Assembly: GCA_004194705.1 (NCBI GenBank)
Contig: SADC01001227.1
Coordinates: 806,001-870,000, forward strand
Length of the DNA stretch: 64,000 nt
Reading direction: 5' to 3'
Origin: Ditylenchus dipsaci
Lineage: Eukaryota; Nematoda; Chromadorea; Rhabditida; Anguinidae
Positions 21,401 through 32,300 of this stretch are shown one piece after another (positions within the stretch are counted from its first letter, which is position 1; each line of letters begins with the position of its first letter). The notes below the pieces were generated by a model. It searched no databases, was not told where the DNA came from, and saw nothing but the letters and a program-made list of their open reading frames with translations. A program made the translations under genes and the position numbers.

Positions 21401-22819
21401 GGCAGAATTTTTGGTTTTTTTCCACCGATTGATGGAAAATTTTCGGTTATGTTCGGATATTTCGATCAACCGGTTGTTTGGTTACTGATTGATCAATCAG
21501 TTGATGAAAGTGATCAACCGGTGGCCACAGGCGAATCAACTGATTGATTGCGCCGGTATTTTCAGCAAGACTGTTTACAATTTGAAAAATAGAGCCGCTG
21601 ACAAGACCTGCACTCAGAAATAAACCAAAGAAAAATTCTATAGTCTCGATAATGTACAGAGCGGAACTCAATGAATGTGCTTCATGTGCTTGGCGAGTGC
21701 TACTTGCTTGAGTTTTTTAAATGAGTCTTGGAAAAATTTGGTCGTGTTTGAAAATTTTCGTCATGTGCGCTTATTTTGTAATCCTCCGAAAATCGGGAAA
21801 TTTTTAATTTTATCTCGAGATTTTCGGGTGCTCAGCCAAGATTGAAAAGTGGAATCAGTAGAGCTCGTGAGAGTTATAAAAATGCATCAAACAAACAAAA
21901 AAATTTGACAGTCTGGTCTCAAATATAGCAAGGATTCCGATTTTGCCGATCGTTTTTCAGTGATTTCAGAATTTTTTCTTCTAAAAAAGCAAAAACTCGA
22001 TTTAAGGACAGGATTTTTAAAAAATTCCTGCTCTTAAATCGAGTTTTTGCTTTTTCAAGAGAAAACATTTTGAATTTCTGAAAAACGGTCAGCAAAATCG
22101 TAATCCTTGCGATATTTGGGACCAGACTGTCAAAAAACAACTGTCAAAACATTTAAAAAATCGGACTAAAAGAAGTGTCGGACCCAAGGTGGGGACGAAC
22201 TTTGGCCGGTCCCCTGAGTGTCCTTGAATCGAGAGTGGACTGTATGCGGTAATTAGAGACAGTGCGGCAATTAGCGAAACACAGTATGCTCTAATAAAAC
22301 ACGCGGGTCTTATATTATCAACAGCCAACATACCCCCCTCCCCGAAATTCGAAATTTTTTTGGTAGTTTTTGGAATTTTCGGGTGCTTAACCAAATTTAA
22401 AAAGCGGAATCAGTAGAGCTCGTGTAAGTTAAGAAAACTCAATAAACAGCTCTGTAAAATGTTCACTTTGCCCCGAGATACAAACCTCAAAGTTGAAAGG
22501 GTCTTTTATTATAGTGGGTTCTTTTATTAGAGAAAATACTGCGCTCAAACGCTTGTAAAAAATATCTGTGGGTGTTTTAATTTAATAACGCAACAGCAAC
22601 GCAAACAGAAAGTAAAAAGGTTGGATTTGAGACAAATATAAACAAAAATTCCAATTTTTGTAACGACTTACCTTAGGAGATGGAGTAGCAGAAAGATGAT
22701 TGGGTGAAGCTGGGTGAACCTTGCCAGCAACCGGATTGGGCATTGCAGAACAAGTAGATGGTGAGGAACACGAAGATGGCGCCCCGAATTGGAAGAGGGG
22801 GTGCTGTTCGGATTGGATT
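18459..22819 (-). CDS. Unidentified gene, three last exons
   Basis: Exons 22672-22819, 18581-18721 and 18459-18527 join in phase. The first is Ser/Pro-rich (APSSCSSPSTCSAMPNPVAG) and ends at a consensus donor. The second has TSGIHAADGLRKMTENFSDL and a basic RRRSSGNL segment, a possible phosphosite context. The last is IMASVLQSSGNMDVVFMDFP and ends R-TGA. The stop overlaps a poly(A) signal (TGAATAAA, 18455-18461). The 4-kb intron between exons 1 and 2 is filled with inverted repeats, including 18930-19650 and 19783-20742. No family recognised; upstream exons not found. That the 22672 exon belongs to this gene rests on phase and strand only. Confidence 0.5.
18930..19650. mobile_element. Long hairpin element
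   Basis: Arms of about 330 bases are inverted copies. For example ttcagggtcgtccaggtagt near 19096 pairs with accagacgaccctgaattgg near 19471, and tgctttagtggacatgatca near 19149 pairs with a copy near 19420. G-run at 18921-18931. No coding frame or TSD recognised. Confidence 0.65.
19783..20742. mobile_element. Hairpin element interrupted by a foldback element
   Basis: ggaccatgaaacttgataag at 19783 is matched by its complement ending at 20742, together with adjoining cgcgcgggaccaccctaatt / aattagggtggtcccgcgcg segments. The arms are separated by the FB-B element at 19866-20459. Confidence 0.65.
19866..20459. mobile_element. Foldback element with GGCCGCAAATTA minisatellite arms, 8-bp TSD (FB-B)
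   Basis: The 8-bp duplication ATTGTTTT flanks the element (19858-19865 and 20460-20467). Ends are GGACGGTACTTTTTTTTGGC and its complement. About nine GGCCGCAAATTACTTTTTT-like units run inward on the left and about seventeen inverted units on the right, so the arms are unequal. It is open on both strands through repetition only. Confidence 0.87.
20743..22671. other. Repeat-rich intronic or intergenic DNA
   Basis: Hairpin at about 20745-21200 with G/C-tract arms (gaaagacgccctaaatccgc on the left, taggcgaatttaggggcctt on the right). Another at about 21915-22140 (tctggtctcaaatatagcaa / ttgcgatatttgggaccaga), inside a pogo-like repeat ending ...gagagtggactgtatg near 22250. Short ATCAACCG-rich repeats lie at 21345-21545. 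No exon recognised. Confidence 0.45.
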
Positions 22820-23292
22820 CTTAAACCACAATATTAAGCTGAACAAAAGTTTTAACCAAGCGCCTTTTTTAGTTTTCCATTTTGTATTCTTTAGGCTATT
22901 TTTAATTATATGACGGGCGATTGCCAAACACAATAAATAGTTGAAAGAAATAGCAATGAGCCACAGATTTATACAATAACAGGCACTTCCCCGGTTTCAG
23001 ACCCCACTATCCATACAAAAGTTTTGATTATTGCTTATGGTATACAAAGTTTATATTCAGCAATATATTTATTTTCATTCAGCAACTTAATATTTTTTTT
23101 AAATTTTTTAATCCACCATCACTAAAATGTGTTAAACGCAGGGCTCTTGTTGAAAATTAAAAGAAAAAGGACATTTTCGAAAAAAAAAAAAAAATTTGAG
23201 GTCCGAAAAAAAGGACATTTCCCAAATCGCAGAATTTTCTTTGACAGACATTTTTTCGGGCAGTCAAAGATTGTGCCATTTCTACATTAAAT
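22820..23292. other. No recognised gene
   Basis: A+T-rich sequence with a purine tract near 23170-23195. I see no splice-consistent exon and no complete repeat before the foldback element at 23293. Confidence 0.35.
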
Positions 23293-24663
23293 GGCTAGGG
23301 GAGATTTGCCAGAAACGAAATTTGCCAAAACGAAATTTACCGAAACGAAATTTGGCTAACGAACCAACAGGGGGGATCAAGGCAGTTTTTACGTTTTTTT
23401 CAAAATTTTCGAAATTGTGTCCTAACCACCTGAAACCACCCCAAACCAGCGAAAACCACCCAAAATCACGCCAAACCACCCAGAACACCAAAACCACCAG
23501 CAACCATTCAAAACTTCACCAAAGAAAAATTTAAATTTATAAATTTAATTTAAATTTTCAGTCTGAACCAACCAAACCAAGTGGTCGTCCACTTGGATCA
23601 AAAATTTTTTTTACGTTTTTGGGTTCCAAAACCTATTTTCTGGACTAATTCGTGCACGCTGAACATGGTTTGACAGTAGTAAAATCAGGTTTTTTGAAGA
23701 AATTTTTGAGTTTTGGGGAATGATTGATTTTGGTAAAATCGATTATTTGCCGAAACTCAAAAAATAACTGAGAAAACGGCATTTTGACACTGTCAAACCA
23801 TGTTAAGCGTGCACGAATTAGTCCAGAAAACTGGTTTTAGAACCCAAAAACGTGAAAAAAAATTTTGATCAAAGTGGACGACCACTTGGTTTGGTTGGTT
23901 CAGACTAAAAATTTAAATTCCCGCAAAATTTTTGTTTGGTGTAGTTTTGGATGGTTTCGGTTGTTTGAGGTGTTTTGGGTTGTTTAGTGTGATTTTGGTT
24001 GGTTTTTGCTGTTTTTGGTGGTTTTTGGTTGTTTGGGGTGGTTTTAGGTGGTTAGGACACAGTTTCGAAAATTTCGAAAAAAAACGTACAAACTGCCTTG
24101 GTCCCCCTGTTGGTTCGTTGGCCAAATTTCGTTTTGGCAATTTTCGTTTCGGCAATCTTCGTTTTGGCAATTTTCGTTTTGGCAAATTTCGTTTTGGCAA
24201 ATTTCGTTTTGGCAAATTTTGTTTTGGCAAATTTCGTATTGGCATATTTCGTTTTGGCATATTTCGTTTTGGCAAATTTCGTTTTGGCAAATTTCGTTTT
24301 GGCAAATTTTGTTTTGGCAAATTTTGTTTTGGCAAATTTCGTTTTGGCAAATTTCGTATTGGCATATTTCGTTTTGGCAAATTTCGTTTTGGCAAATTTT
24401 GTTTTGGCAAATTTTGTTTTGGCAAATTTCGTTTTGGCAAATTTCGTATTGGCATATTTCGTTTTGGCAAATTTTGTTTTGGCAAATTTCGTATTGGCAT
24501 ATTTCGTTTGGCATATTTCGTTTTGGCAAATTTCGTTTTGGCAAATTTCGTTTTGGCAAATTTCGTTTTGGCAAATTTTGTTTTGGCAAATTTTGTTTTG
24601 GCAAATTTCGTTTTGGCAAATTTCGTTTTTGGCAAATCTCGTTTTTGGCAAATCTCCCTAGCC
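23293..24663. mobile_element. Foldback element with GGCAAATTTCGTTTT arms, 8-bp TSD (FB-A, copy 1)
   Basis: Perfect 8-bp duplication CATTAAAT at 23285-23292 and 24664-24671. Ends are GGCTAGGGGAGATTTGCC and its complement. The left arm has only about three 15-base units; the right arm has about 36 (24118-24655), with variants changing single bases. Between array and core both arms carry the inverted unique segment around caaggcagtt / aactgccttg and an ACCACC-rich stretch. A family X MITE is nested at 23563-23912. Long open frames on both strands (up to about 245 codons) arise from the 15-base period and are not genes. Confidence 0.92.
23563..23912. mobile_element. Family X MITE, copy 2, nested in FB-A
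   Basis: Outer ends AGTCTGAACCAACCAAACCA and its complement, followed by AAGTGGTCGTCCACTTGG and gggttccaaaacc. The arms meet near 23735. It is closely related to the copies at 1332 and 57717. Confidence 0.8.
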
Positions 24664-24671
24664 CATTAAAT

Positions 24672-25524
24672 AATAACAATCGCAAATAAAACAAAAAAAA
24701 CAAGTAAACTTTTAAACATTTTATTGCCAACTATCATAAATGGCAATAAAATAAGCCCTGCCTTTAATGAAGAAAGAAACTAGAAAGAAATCCAAAATCA
24801 GCTTACAAATTTTCCGGATTGCTCTGTTTGAAAAAAGGGCCGTTTATTGCTGATCCACTGTACTTATCGAAACCTTATAAATGTTACCCCTAATGAACCG
24901 GCATCAAAGCAGCGTCCTCGGGGTAGCGGTTTACAGGACTCAACTGTATTCGAAAAAAATTAGTGCCACAAATACTTAGCAGACTCTAATTATATCGCTT
25001 CTACAGGTGGGAAATAAATAAGATAAAAATACAAACGCAGCCATTTACACCAAACAGTAATGAAAAACTATCAAAGAATATATAAAAATTTTTGAGAAAC
25101 TTTTAAAAACTTTTTAGCAAACCAAATCATGTTACGCCTTGTTAGTATTAAAATTACGGCGAAATCAGATTTGTGAATTTTTATCGCAATCTCAATTTTC
25201 GGAATCTCTCGCGGCCTTTTTTTTGGACGTCAATAAAAACTCCTCGAGTCAAACAGAGTTCATTAAGCTCCTTTCGCGAAGTCGAATTTGTACTCACTTT
25301 TGCGCTTTGGGTTAGACATCGTAGTAACTGATACACAAAAAACGTGATGAAAACAAAAAACAATGCAGAAAAAACGACACAAAATGAGAAAGCAAATGAA
25401 AATATGAATGAAAACTGAGCCGCAGGCGAATTTTTTTGAAATTTTAAATGGTATTCTTATAATTTTGGTGCGAATTTAGAAAAAAAGGACAAAGAAGGAC
25501 GCTGAGCGAAAAAAAGGACAAATC
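24672..25524. other. No supported gene
   Basis: Poly(A)-like and A+T-rich sequence. A minus-strand ATG at 25317-25319 gives MSNPKRK followed by gtgagt, a possible first exon, but no partner exon was found. Nothing else recognised. Confidence 0.3.
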
Positions 25525-25758
25525 GACCCTACTATAGAATACCCCCCCCCCAAATCTGACCTTTTAAAAGTTAAGTAAAAAGTACCCAATTTATGTCCAG
25601 ACCCCGAAAATGTGCGCAAACTCTTTATTAGTCACAACTTCCGTACGCTGGCTCACCCCCAAGCCTAAGAGCTAAGCCTAAACTTGTTGTTTCAAAGGGT
25701 AGTTACAGCATTTTTAAAAGGTCGGATTTTTGGGGGGGGGGTATTCTATAGTAGCGCC
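25525..25758 (+). mobile_element. hAT-like MITE, family M1, copy 3
   Basis: Perfect 8-bp duplication GACAAATC at 25517-25524 and 25759-25766. Starts GACCCTACTATAGAATACC plus a C tract and ends with a G tract plus GGTATTCTATAGTAGCGCC. This copy fixes the family's TSD length. Confidence 0.92.
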
Positions 25759-25766
25759 GACAAATC

Positions 25767-27838
25767 TTTTTTAAAAGGACATTTTATTTTCAAAAGATTT
25801 GGAGTCTCAAAAAAAGGACAAATCTTTTTAAAAAGGACAAACAAGAGCCCTGGTTAAACGAAAAGTAGAAAAATTAATAGAACTGTCAAATGGTCAAATA
25901 AAAAGCGAAATACATAAAAAATTTGAATTCAAAGGGAATTTGCTGTTATATTTATGGTAGTCTTGTGAAAGGACAAGATCAGCAGAAATCCTGCAACCGG
26001 AATCTTGCTAGAAGAGTATTTGCTTGTCCTGTTTCCTGCCTGACCCTAGAACTCCAACACGAATTGACAGTATAATATCTTTGATTTTGCCCAATAACAA
26101 CGAAATACCAGATTTCAAGTCAGATTTCAGGTCCCGCTATATCGACAGTTAACTGTAGCTCAATCAAATCCAAACTTAAGTTTTTAAAATATGAAGATCT
26201 CAAGCACTCATAGCAGATCTAAATTTAGAGTTGAATAGCACTAATTCAAAATTTAGAGGAAGAAGACATGCTTGAAAATTTCAGGCCACTAAAATAGCTT
26301 ACTGGATGGTGAAAAGGTTTGTCGCCACTTGTGAGACCTGTCTTGACAGTAGTTATTGGTGGCCTCCTTCAGGTTGTGGAAAACGTTGCCAAAACTGTAG
26401 ACCATTAGACAGGGCTATTTAAATAGTAGTATTTGACAACAGCAGCAGAAGGATATATAGACTGAACACACAACAAGTCTGATGATGTCAATGGCTATTA
26501 CAAGAACTTGTTGACGCCTACTTGTTAAAAAAAACTAATCTGCACACTCCTACATATTGAATCCTCTACTTGAGAAGTAGCTGTCAATTGCAGTGGGGAT
26601 GTGTATTTGCCACCTTTTTGGTTGTGAACATAACAATCATGCTGACTCAAGTAAAAATACTGCATTTATGTATATGAACAATTTTTTTTTAAAAGTCACC
26701 TCGTAGAGGCATATTGCACAAGTCCACAAAAAAGAAAAATTGAAGCATATGACGTCGTAGTCTAAGTGTTGTAGACTAACTTGTAAAAGGCTCTAACTGA
26801 AAATACCTCCCTAATATCTATATTTGAAAAAATTTCTTTAAAGGGGCATGCCCACTCTGATAAGAGGTGGGCATAATACAATTTGGTTCACGAAAAAGCT
26901 GAAATATGCCACGAAAAACACGTCAAAAAGGCTGAAATATGAGACACAACTTATTATTGTCGCCGAAAAACTGATTATTGTCGCCGGTAACATTCTCTTC
27001 GGTCGCTCATCACCGAAGAGAATGTTACCGGCGACAATAATCAGTTTTTCGGTGACAATAATAAGTTTTGTCCTGAAATGTGCCACGAAAAAGCTTAAAC
27101 CTGCCACGAAAAAATTTTTTTTTGTGGCACATTGCAGCCTTTTCGAGGCATATTTCAGCCTTTTTCGTGAACTAAATTAATATAAGCCATAAAAAGTGGT
27201 GCTCGGCAGGGTGACCAAAGTACTACCTTTCGGAAAAAATTTGACACCTTTTTGTAATTTGAGTTTATCACCCTGGTGCTTGGGGATTCAAAAAAGTTTT
27301 CGAATCATTGAACTTCTGTACTGAATTTTAATTCCCCCACGGTAAATTCCCCCACAGGTAAATTCCCCACAGGTAAATTCCCCTACATTTTGTCTTGAGA
27401 AGAGTTTACATATTTTTGTCTTGTAAATAGCCCTAACGGTTGTAATTATTTCACTATCAATCTACCTCAATTCTGCTAGATAATTTATGAACCGACCAAG
27501 CCAAGTAGTTATCCGATTGCGGGGTTGACTGTAATAGTTCAAAAATGTGAAAAAAAGTTGAGATGGGCAACACGTTATGTTTGAGTTTTCGTCATTACGT
27601 TCAATCGTTATTTCGAAATGAAAACCCTAAAAAAATCTGAACTAGCTGAATACCCAAATTCACTGGACTGTTCAGCTGTACCAAGGGTGCTAGAATTCTG
27701 TAATTTGTACTGTAAACAGTTTTTGGAGATGATTGTTTTTGTACCCCAAGTCGAAAAAGCATGAGTCCATTATCTAATATGTGATTTATTTCAAAACATA
27801 GCGAGTTCAAACGAAAATAACAACTCTAAAACCAGAAT
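25767..27838. other. Intergenic DNA with a hairpin and a short tandem repeat
   Basis: A hairpin at about 26882-27175 has ends TGGTTCACGAAAAAGCTGAA and complement, and a very strong inner stem (cattctcttcgg / ccgaagagaatg). GGTAAATTCCCCCACA repeats about three times at 27336-27385. Minus-strand open stretches at 25960-26060 and 26300-26640 encode hydrophobic segments but give no consistent splice chain, so no gene is called. Confidence 0.4.
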
Positions 27839-28211
27839 TCATTCGTATTTTAGTTTTCCGTGAAATATTTCTTCTGCCATCCTTTTTCGGATGTCCTCCA
27901 TTTGCTCTTGGCTGAAGTTTTTGAAAAAGAGAAAACATTCAGGGATGGCAAGCAGTGGCGTTCCAGGCCACATTTAAGGTCGTCCAATTTTTTGTGAAGT
28001 TTCATGAAGATTCTTATTACTTTGATTTTTTTCGCTATAATATGCGCTCTTAAGATTTCTTTAGAATGATAAGAAAAATGTCTTTAGATTGCTATTTGAA
28101 AATATTAGATGCGCTGATAGAATGTATAAGAAAACAGGCGATGAAAGTGAAAATTTTAATTTGAAATTTTAAAAAGCTACCTGTTGGTCTGAAAGCCACC
28201 TTTTACCAGCC
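27839..28211 (-). CDS. Unidentified gene, last two exons
   Basis: Exons 28181-28211 and 27839-27911 join in phase to read LVKGGFQTNSQEQMEDIRKR, continuing MAEEIFHGKLKYE and a TGA stop. The intron has a gtagct donor and a ttcag acceptor. The tail is a charged helix. I do not recognise the family, and exons further upstream (higher coordinates) could not be placed. The short coding length keeps confidence moderate. Confidence 0.42.
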
Positions 28212-29378
28212 CTGCGAGAATTTGAACAGATTAACAGAAATGAATTTTTTAAAGAAGAGTCCAGACAGCAATTTTATTTGAAAGTTACTATTTTTCAAGG
28301 GCAATACTTTTTTGCTCCAAATTTGCTTCTGCCCACAAATTTGATGAAGTAAAACTGCGAAAAAAAGTGTTTGGAAAAAGAAGAAGAAGATAAGAAAACA
28401 AATTTGATGCCAAAATTACATAATTCCGAGAAGTATCCTTGATCAAAAAATGCATATAGAGTCTCTTTTTGCCCACAGACTCAAATCCAGTGACCAAACC
28501 CGGGTAAAATACTCTAATACCCTCTGGATACCATTTCAGGTTTGTTTACCTTGGTAAAATAAAATTTTGTTCAAAGAAATTTATTTGAAAACTGCTGCCA
28601 CCACCAGAAGGAAGAGGATCATGAGCGGGAACGGATTTTTTTTTTCAAAATTCATTCTTCATATTTTGTTTCTGGTGTTGGATTGGTTTGTCTTAATTGC
28701 ACAAACTATTGTCTGGAACACTGTGTGTTAAAAAAATAGAGTAAGCATTATCCCACCACGAAATGCCTTCAACTTGCATTAGAAATATCTTTTGAAATTA
28801 GCAAATGCTAAATGCTCATAGAATTTGCTCAATTTGTACATTTTCTGTACAGCCACCTGGCCCTTTTTCGTTTTACGCTTGAAATTTAAAATTATCTTAT
28901 AAATTAGCTAATATCTAATCATTTTTGATTTAAATACATTTATTTCAGCAGTAAAAAAACCCTTTTGAAGTCATTTCGAAGTTTAAAGCATACTCCATAT
29001 ATTAAAGGACTTTTTTTTCGGCACAAACTGATTGCTAAAGAAACACAGCACCCTCCCACATTGTCGGTTATAAAAATGTTGTATGCTTGCTTTACCTTAG
29101 TAAAAAATTTGTGCGAAAAAATGATAAAAAAACGTTTGGAAAAAACTTTAATTTTTTAAAAATGTTTTCTGTTTTCCTAGCTAAACAAAAAGCAGCATGA
29201 AAAAATTGCACCAAAGAAGTCTTATACATCCAAAAAGTTATTTAATTCTGGAAATATTTTCCAACTTATTTTGGTGTCGGTCATTAAAATGAAGTTTGGC
29301 ATACAATTTTCTAAATTAGATAAACTAGATAAAAAAAAATATGGATCAAAATTATAATGGTGCTTTGTAGTTTCAGTA
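28212..29378. other. No recognised gene
   Basis: A+T-rich. A stretch at 28425-28470 (gagaagtatccttgatcaaa and following) repeats, with changes, a segment at 16915-16965, so part of this region is dispersed repeat. No exon or RNA gene supported. Confidence 0.35.
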
Positions 29379-32300
29379 ATGTCAGCTATGGAAGAAGATC
29401 TTACTACTCCTACAACCTCAACAACAAATACCTCCGAAGAGGATATGGAGGCCAAGCAAGTGCAGGAAACTTCAAAAAAGGTCATTACCGATGAAAACCT
29501 GAAAGTGGAACAGACTACCGATAAGGCCGAAGACATTAGCGAACAGGACCTGAAAAGCACTGAAGAGGGTATGGAGACCACCGAAGAAGGGGAGCGCAAA
29601 GTGACAGAGCTGGAACAGACCCCTGAGAAGATTTGGAAACCACTGAGTTTGCTCATGAGTCCCAGGAGATAAGCGAAAAAGGACAGGAGGCTACTGAAAA
29701 GTGCCTAGAGTCTACTACCGAGCTCAAGGAGAATTCCGAGGAGGACTTGAAAACAGAAGAGGTGGACCAGGAGACTGCCTACTCCCCTGTTTTTGTGTCT
29801 GCAAAACTACAAAAGGTAAAATTTATTTTGAAAATTTTGTTAATATTTTTTTTTTATTTTGTAGATCCATGAGTTCACCTACCTTCTGACCCAACAGGAG
29901 GGGTGGAGTGCAGGAGAATTGTACAGTTTCTACTTTCCCAAAACCTCCATTGCTGAGGCTGTTCACAGTGAGTATGTCAAGTGTGAGGAGGACAAACAGG
30001 CTTGTAAGACCATGCTAGACAAACTGCACACCTATGTGGCTGTTAAATTGGATGCTGTTTTGGAGGACTTCTCAGCAATCAGGTTTGCTATTTTTTAGAT
30101 ACATGTTTTTGTGGGTAAAACTCGAAGGGGTAACGAGCGAAAAAAATCGACATACAATTCATCTATTAGTACAGGGTGTGTCAAGAAGTTCCCTGTTTAA
30201 AATTGGTCATAACTTTTTTCCATAGTGTTTTTTAAAATTCTGTTTATTTTACAGATCGATTTTTCTTGCCGACAATATTTTTTTGTCGCATGATGTCAAA
30301 AACACGGTTTTCGCTTGGTCTCCCTGTGATTTTGGTCTTGGTCTGTGTGTGGCCCCTGGATGGCCAAAACTCAAACCACAGGGGAACCAAGTTAAAATCG
30401 TGTTTTTGACATTATACACCAAAATAATATTGTCGGCGAGAAAAATCGTTCTGTAAAAACAAAATTTTGAAAACGCTCTGGAAAAAAATTTATAGTCATT
30501 TCAAAACTAGGGAAACCCTGTACTTCTGTTATACAGACTATTGCTGCGCTCGTAAAGATTTTCTGCCTCTTTTTTAGTCCATAAAAATTTTTGCTCCTAT
30601 GAGGCATTCCCAGCTAGATAAGCATACGCCTCAAATTTGTCCCCGCCTAGGGTTCGGCAATTTTTACCTCTAAAATTAGTCCTTTATCAGTTAGGATTGG
30701 TCACTATAATCCGAAAAATCGCTGAAGTTTTTATTTTTACATATCATATCTGTAAATTTTAAAGCTTTACCCAGCGATATCAGCAACTCTCAATTGTAGG
30801 TTTTTTTTGAAATAAAGATGGTGTGAATTTTATAGTGGCTAGAGTTTTAAAATTTGAATAAAGGATTGGTAAAATCGGAATCCTCGCGATTTTTGAACCA
30901 TACTAACCAAAGAAAACACAAAAAAGGTTGCAAAAATTCAACTAAAAAACGTCGGGCTCTAGAGATAAACGAACTTTTGATGGCTAGGGGAAGATTCCCA
31001 AAACGAAGATTGCCAAACCGAAAATGGCCAAAACGAAATTTTGCTTTTAGTGCAACAAACGAAATAAAAAAGTGTTATGTGTGAACAGCGTATACAGCGC
31101 TACTTCGGTTAAGCGACACCCCTTGGGACCGGCCTTGGAGTATCACTATATTGGAGCGTCACTTTAGTCATTTTCTTTAGCCAAAACTAAACGAATGGAT
31201 AAATGAAGGGAACGTTATGTGAAACTGAGTGGTATATGCTCATATTCACTAAGCTTTTATTTGTCATGGCAATTTTCGTTTTGGAAATCTTCGTTTTTGG
31301 CAATTTCCGTTTTTGGCAATGTTCCCCTAGCCCTTTTGATTTTTTCGTATAATCCAAACTCAACTGTATGGAATGTTAACTGTAGAAACATGAAATTTAC
31401 TTGCAGGGACAACTCTACAGATGCCGACCACATCATTGGGCATGTAAAAATGGCTGTGGATGTCCATAAAGCTGTTTCCCTAGAAGAGTTGGCCATAGAT
31501 GCTTCAGCCATGGCCACCTGTATTGACAAGTTCCAACAGCTGGTTGGTCAACTCTCACACTCTTCTGCTTTAAACAAAAGTCAATTCAACAGGTAATCCA
31601 ACTAGGTTCTTGTTCATAGTTATAATTTTGGGGTTTCAGAAGCTGGTAACTGACACAGCCCGAAGAAAAATGACTGAAAATAGGTCGAATGGCGTGGTTG
31701 TGTTCGAACAAGAGATTGCAGAGCTCAATTATGCCCAGAAATTGAGGAACACATCGAGAGAATATTGAAGAAAGACTTTCGACTAGGAGCTATTATGAAT
31801 TTTGTGAACATGGAGACTCCACAGGGATTCGAGGTCTCCAACCAAACATTCCAGAGGTGAGCGTTGGATCAATTTAAATGTTTTAGTGAAGTGAAGAATG
31901 GACCTTATTAGCAATCCACCTCGATTTCACGGCTTCCTTGAGGTTTGACTATACAGGCGAACTCCATTAATCCGTAATTCCGTAGCCCACATTAACCGTC
32001 ACCTTCAGACCGATTTGGTCGGCTGACCAAAAATGTTATAAATCGGGTTAGGGGGGGGGGGGGGGGGGGGTGCTCGTTATAGAGAGAGTCAACTGTATAG
32101 AAATTATGGTATGTACATGCATAAGGGGATACTGGTGCTGTTTGGAATATTACTCTATTTGACTTGGTCATATACTTATGCTTTCCTCTAGCCAAAACGT
32201 TTTTCGGAATTGTCTCAGGAAAAAAGTTGTGGCTTCTTGAAATCAGGCAAATTACTTCGGTCAGCAGTGATTTTTCTGATTACAGTCAAACCACGATAGT

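Noticed and set aside
24110..24660. Regular short repeats resembling a CRISPR array
   Set aside because: Units abut with no unique spacers, there are no cas genes, and the DNA is from an animal genome.
23913..24730. Long open frames on both strands (up to about 245 codons)
   Set aside because: A 15-base repeat without stops is open in several frames at once; the peptides are periodic and have no homology features.
25960..26650. Minus-strand hydrophobic segments that could be exons of a membrane protein
   Set aside because: No set of donors and acceptors links them in phase and no family motif is convincing.
26838..27180. Open frames on both strands with transmembrane-like sequence
   Set aside because: The segment is a single perfect hairpin element.
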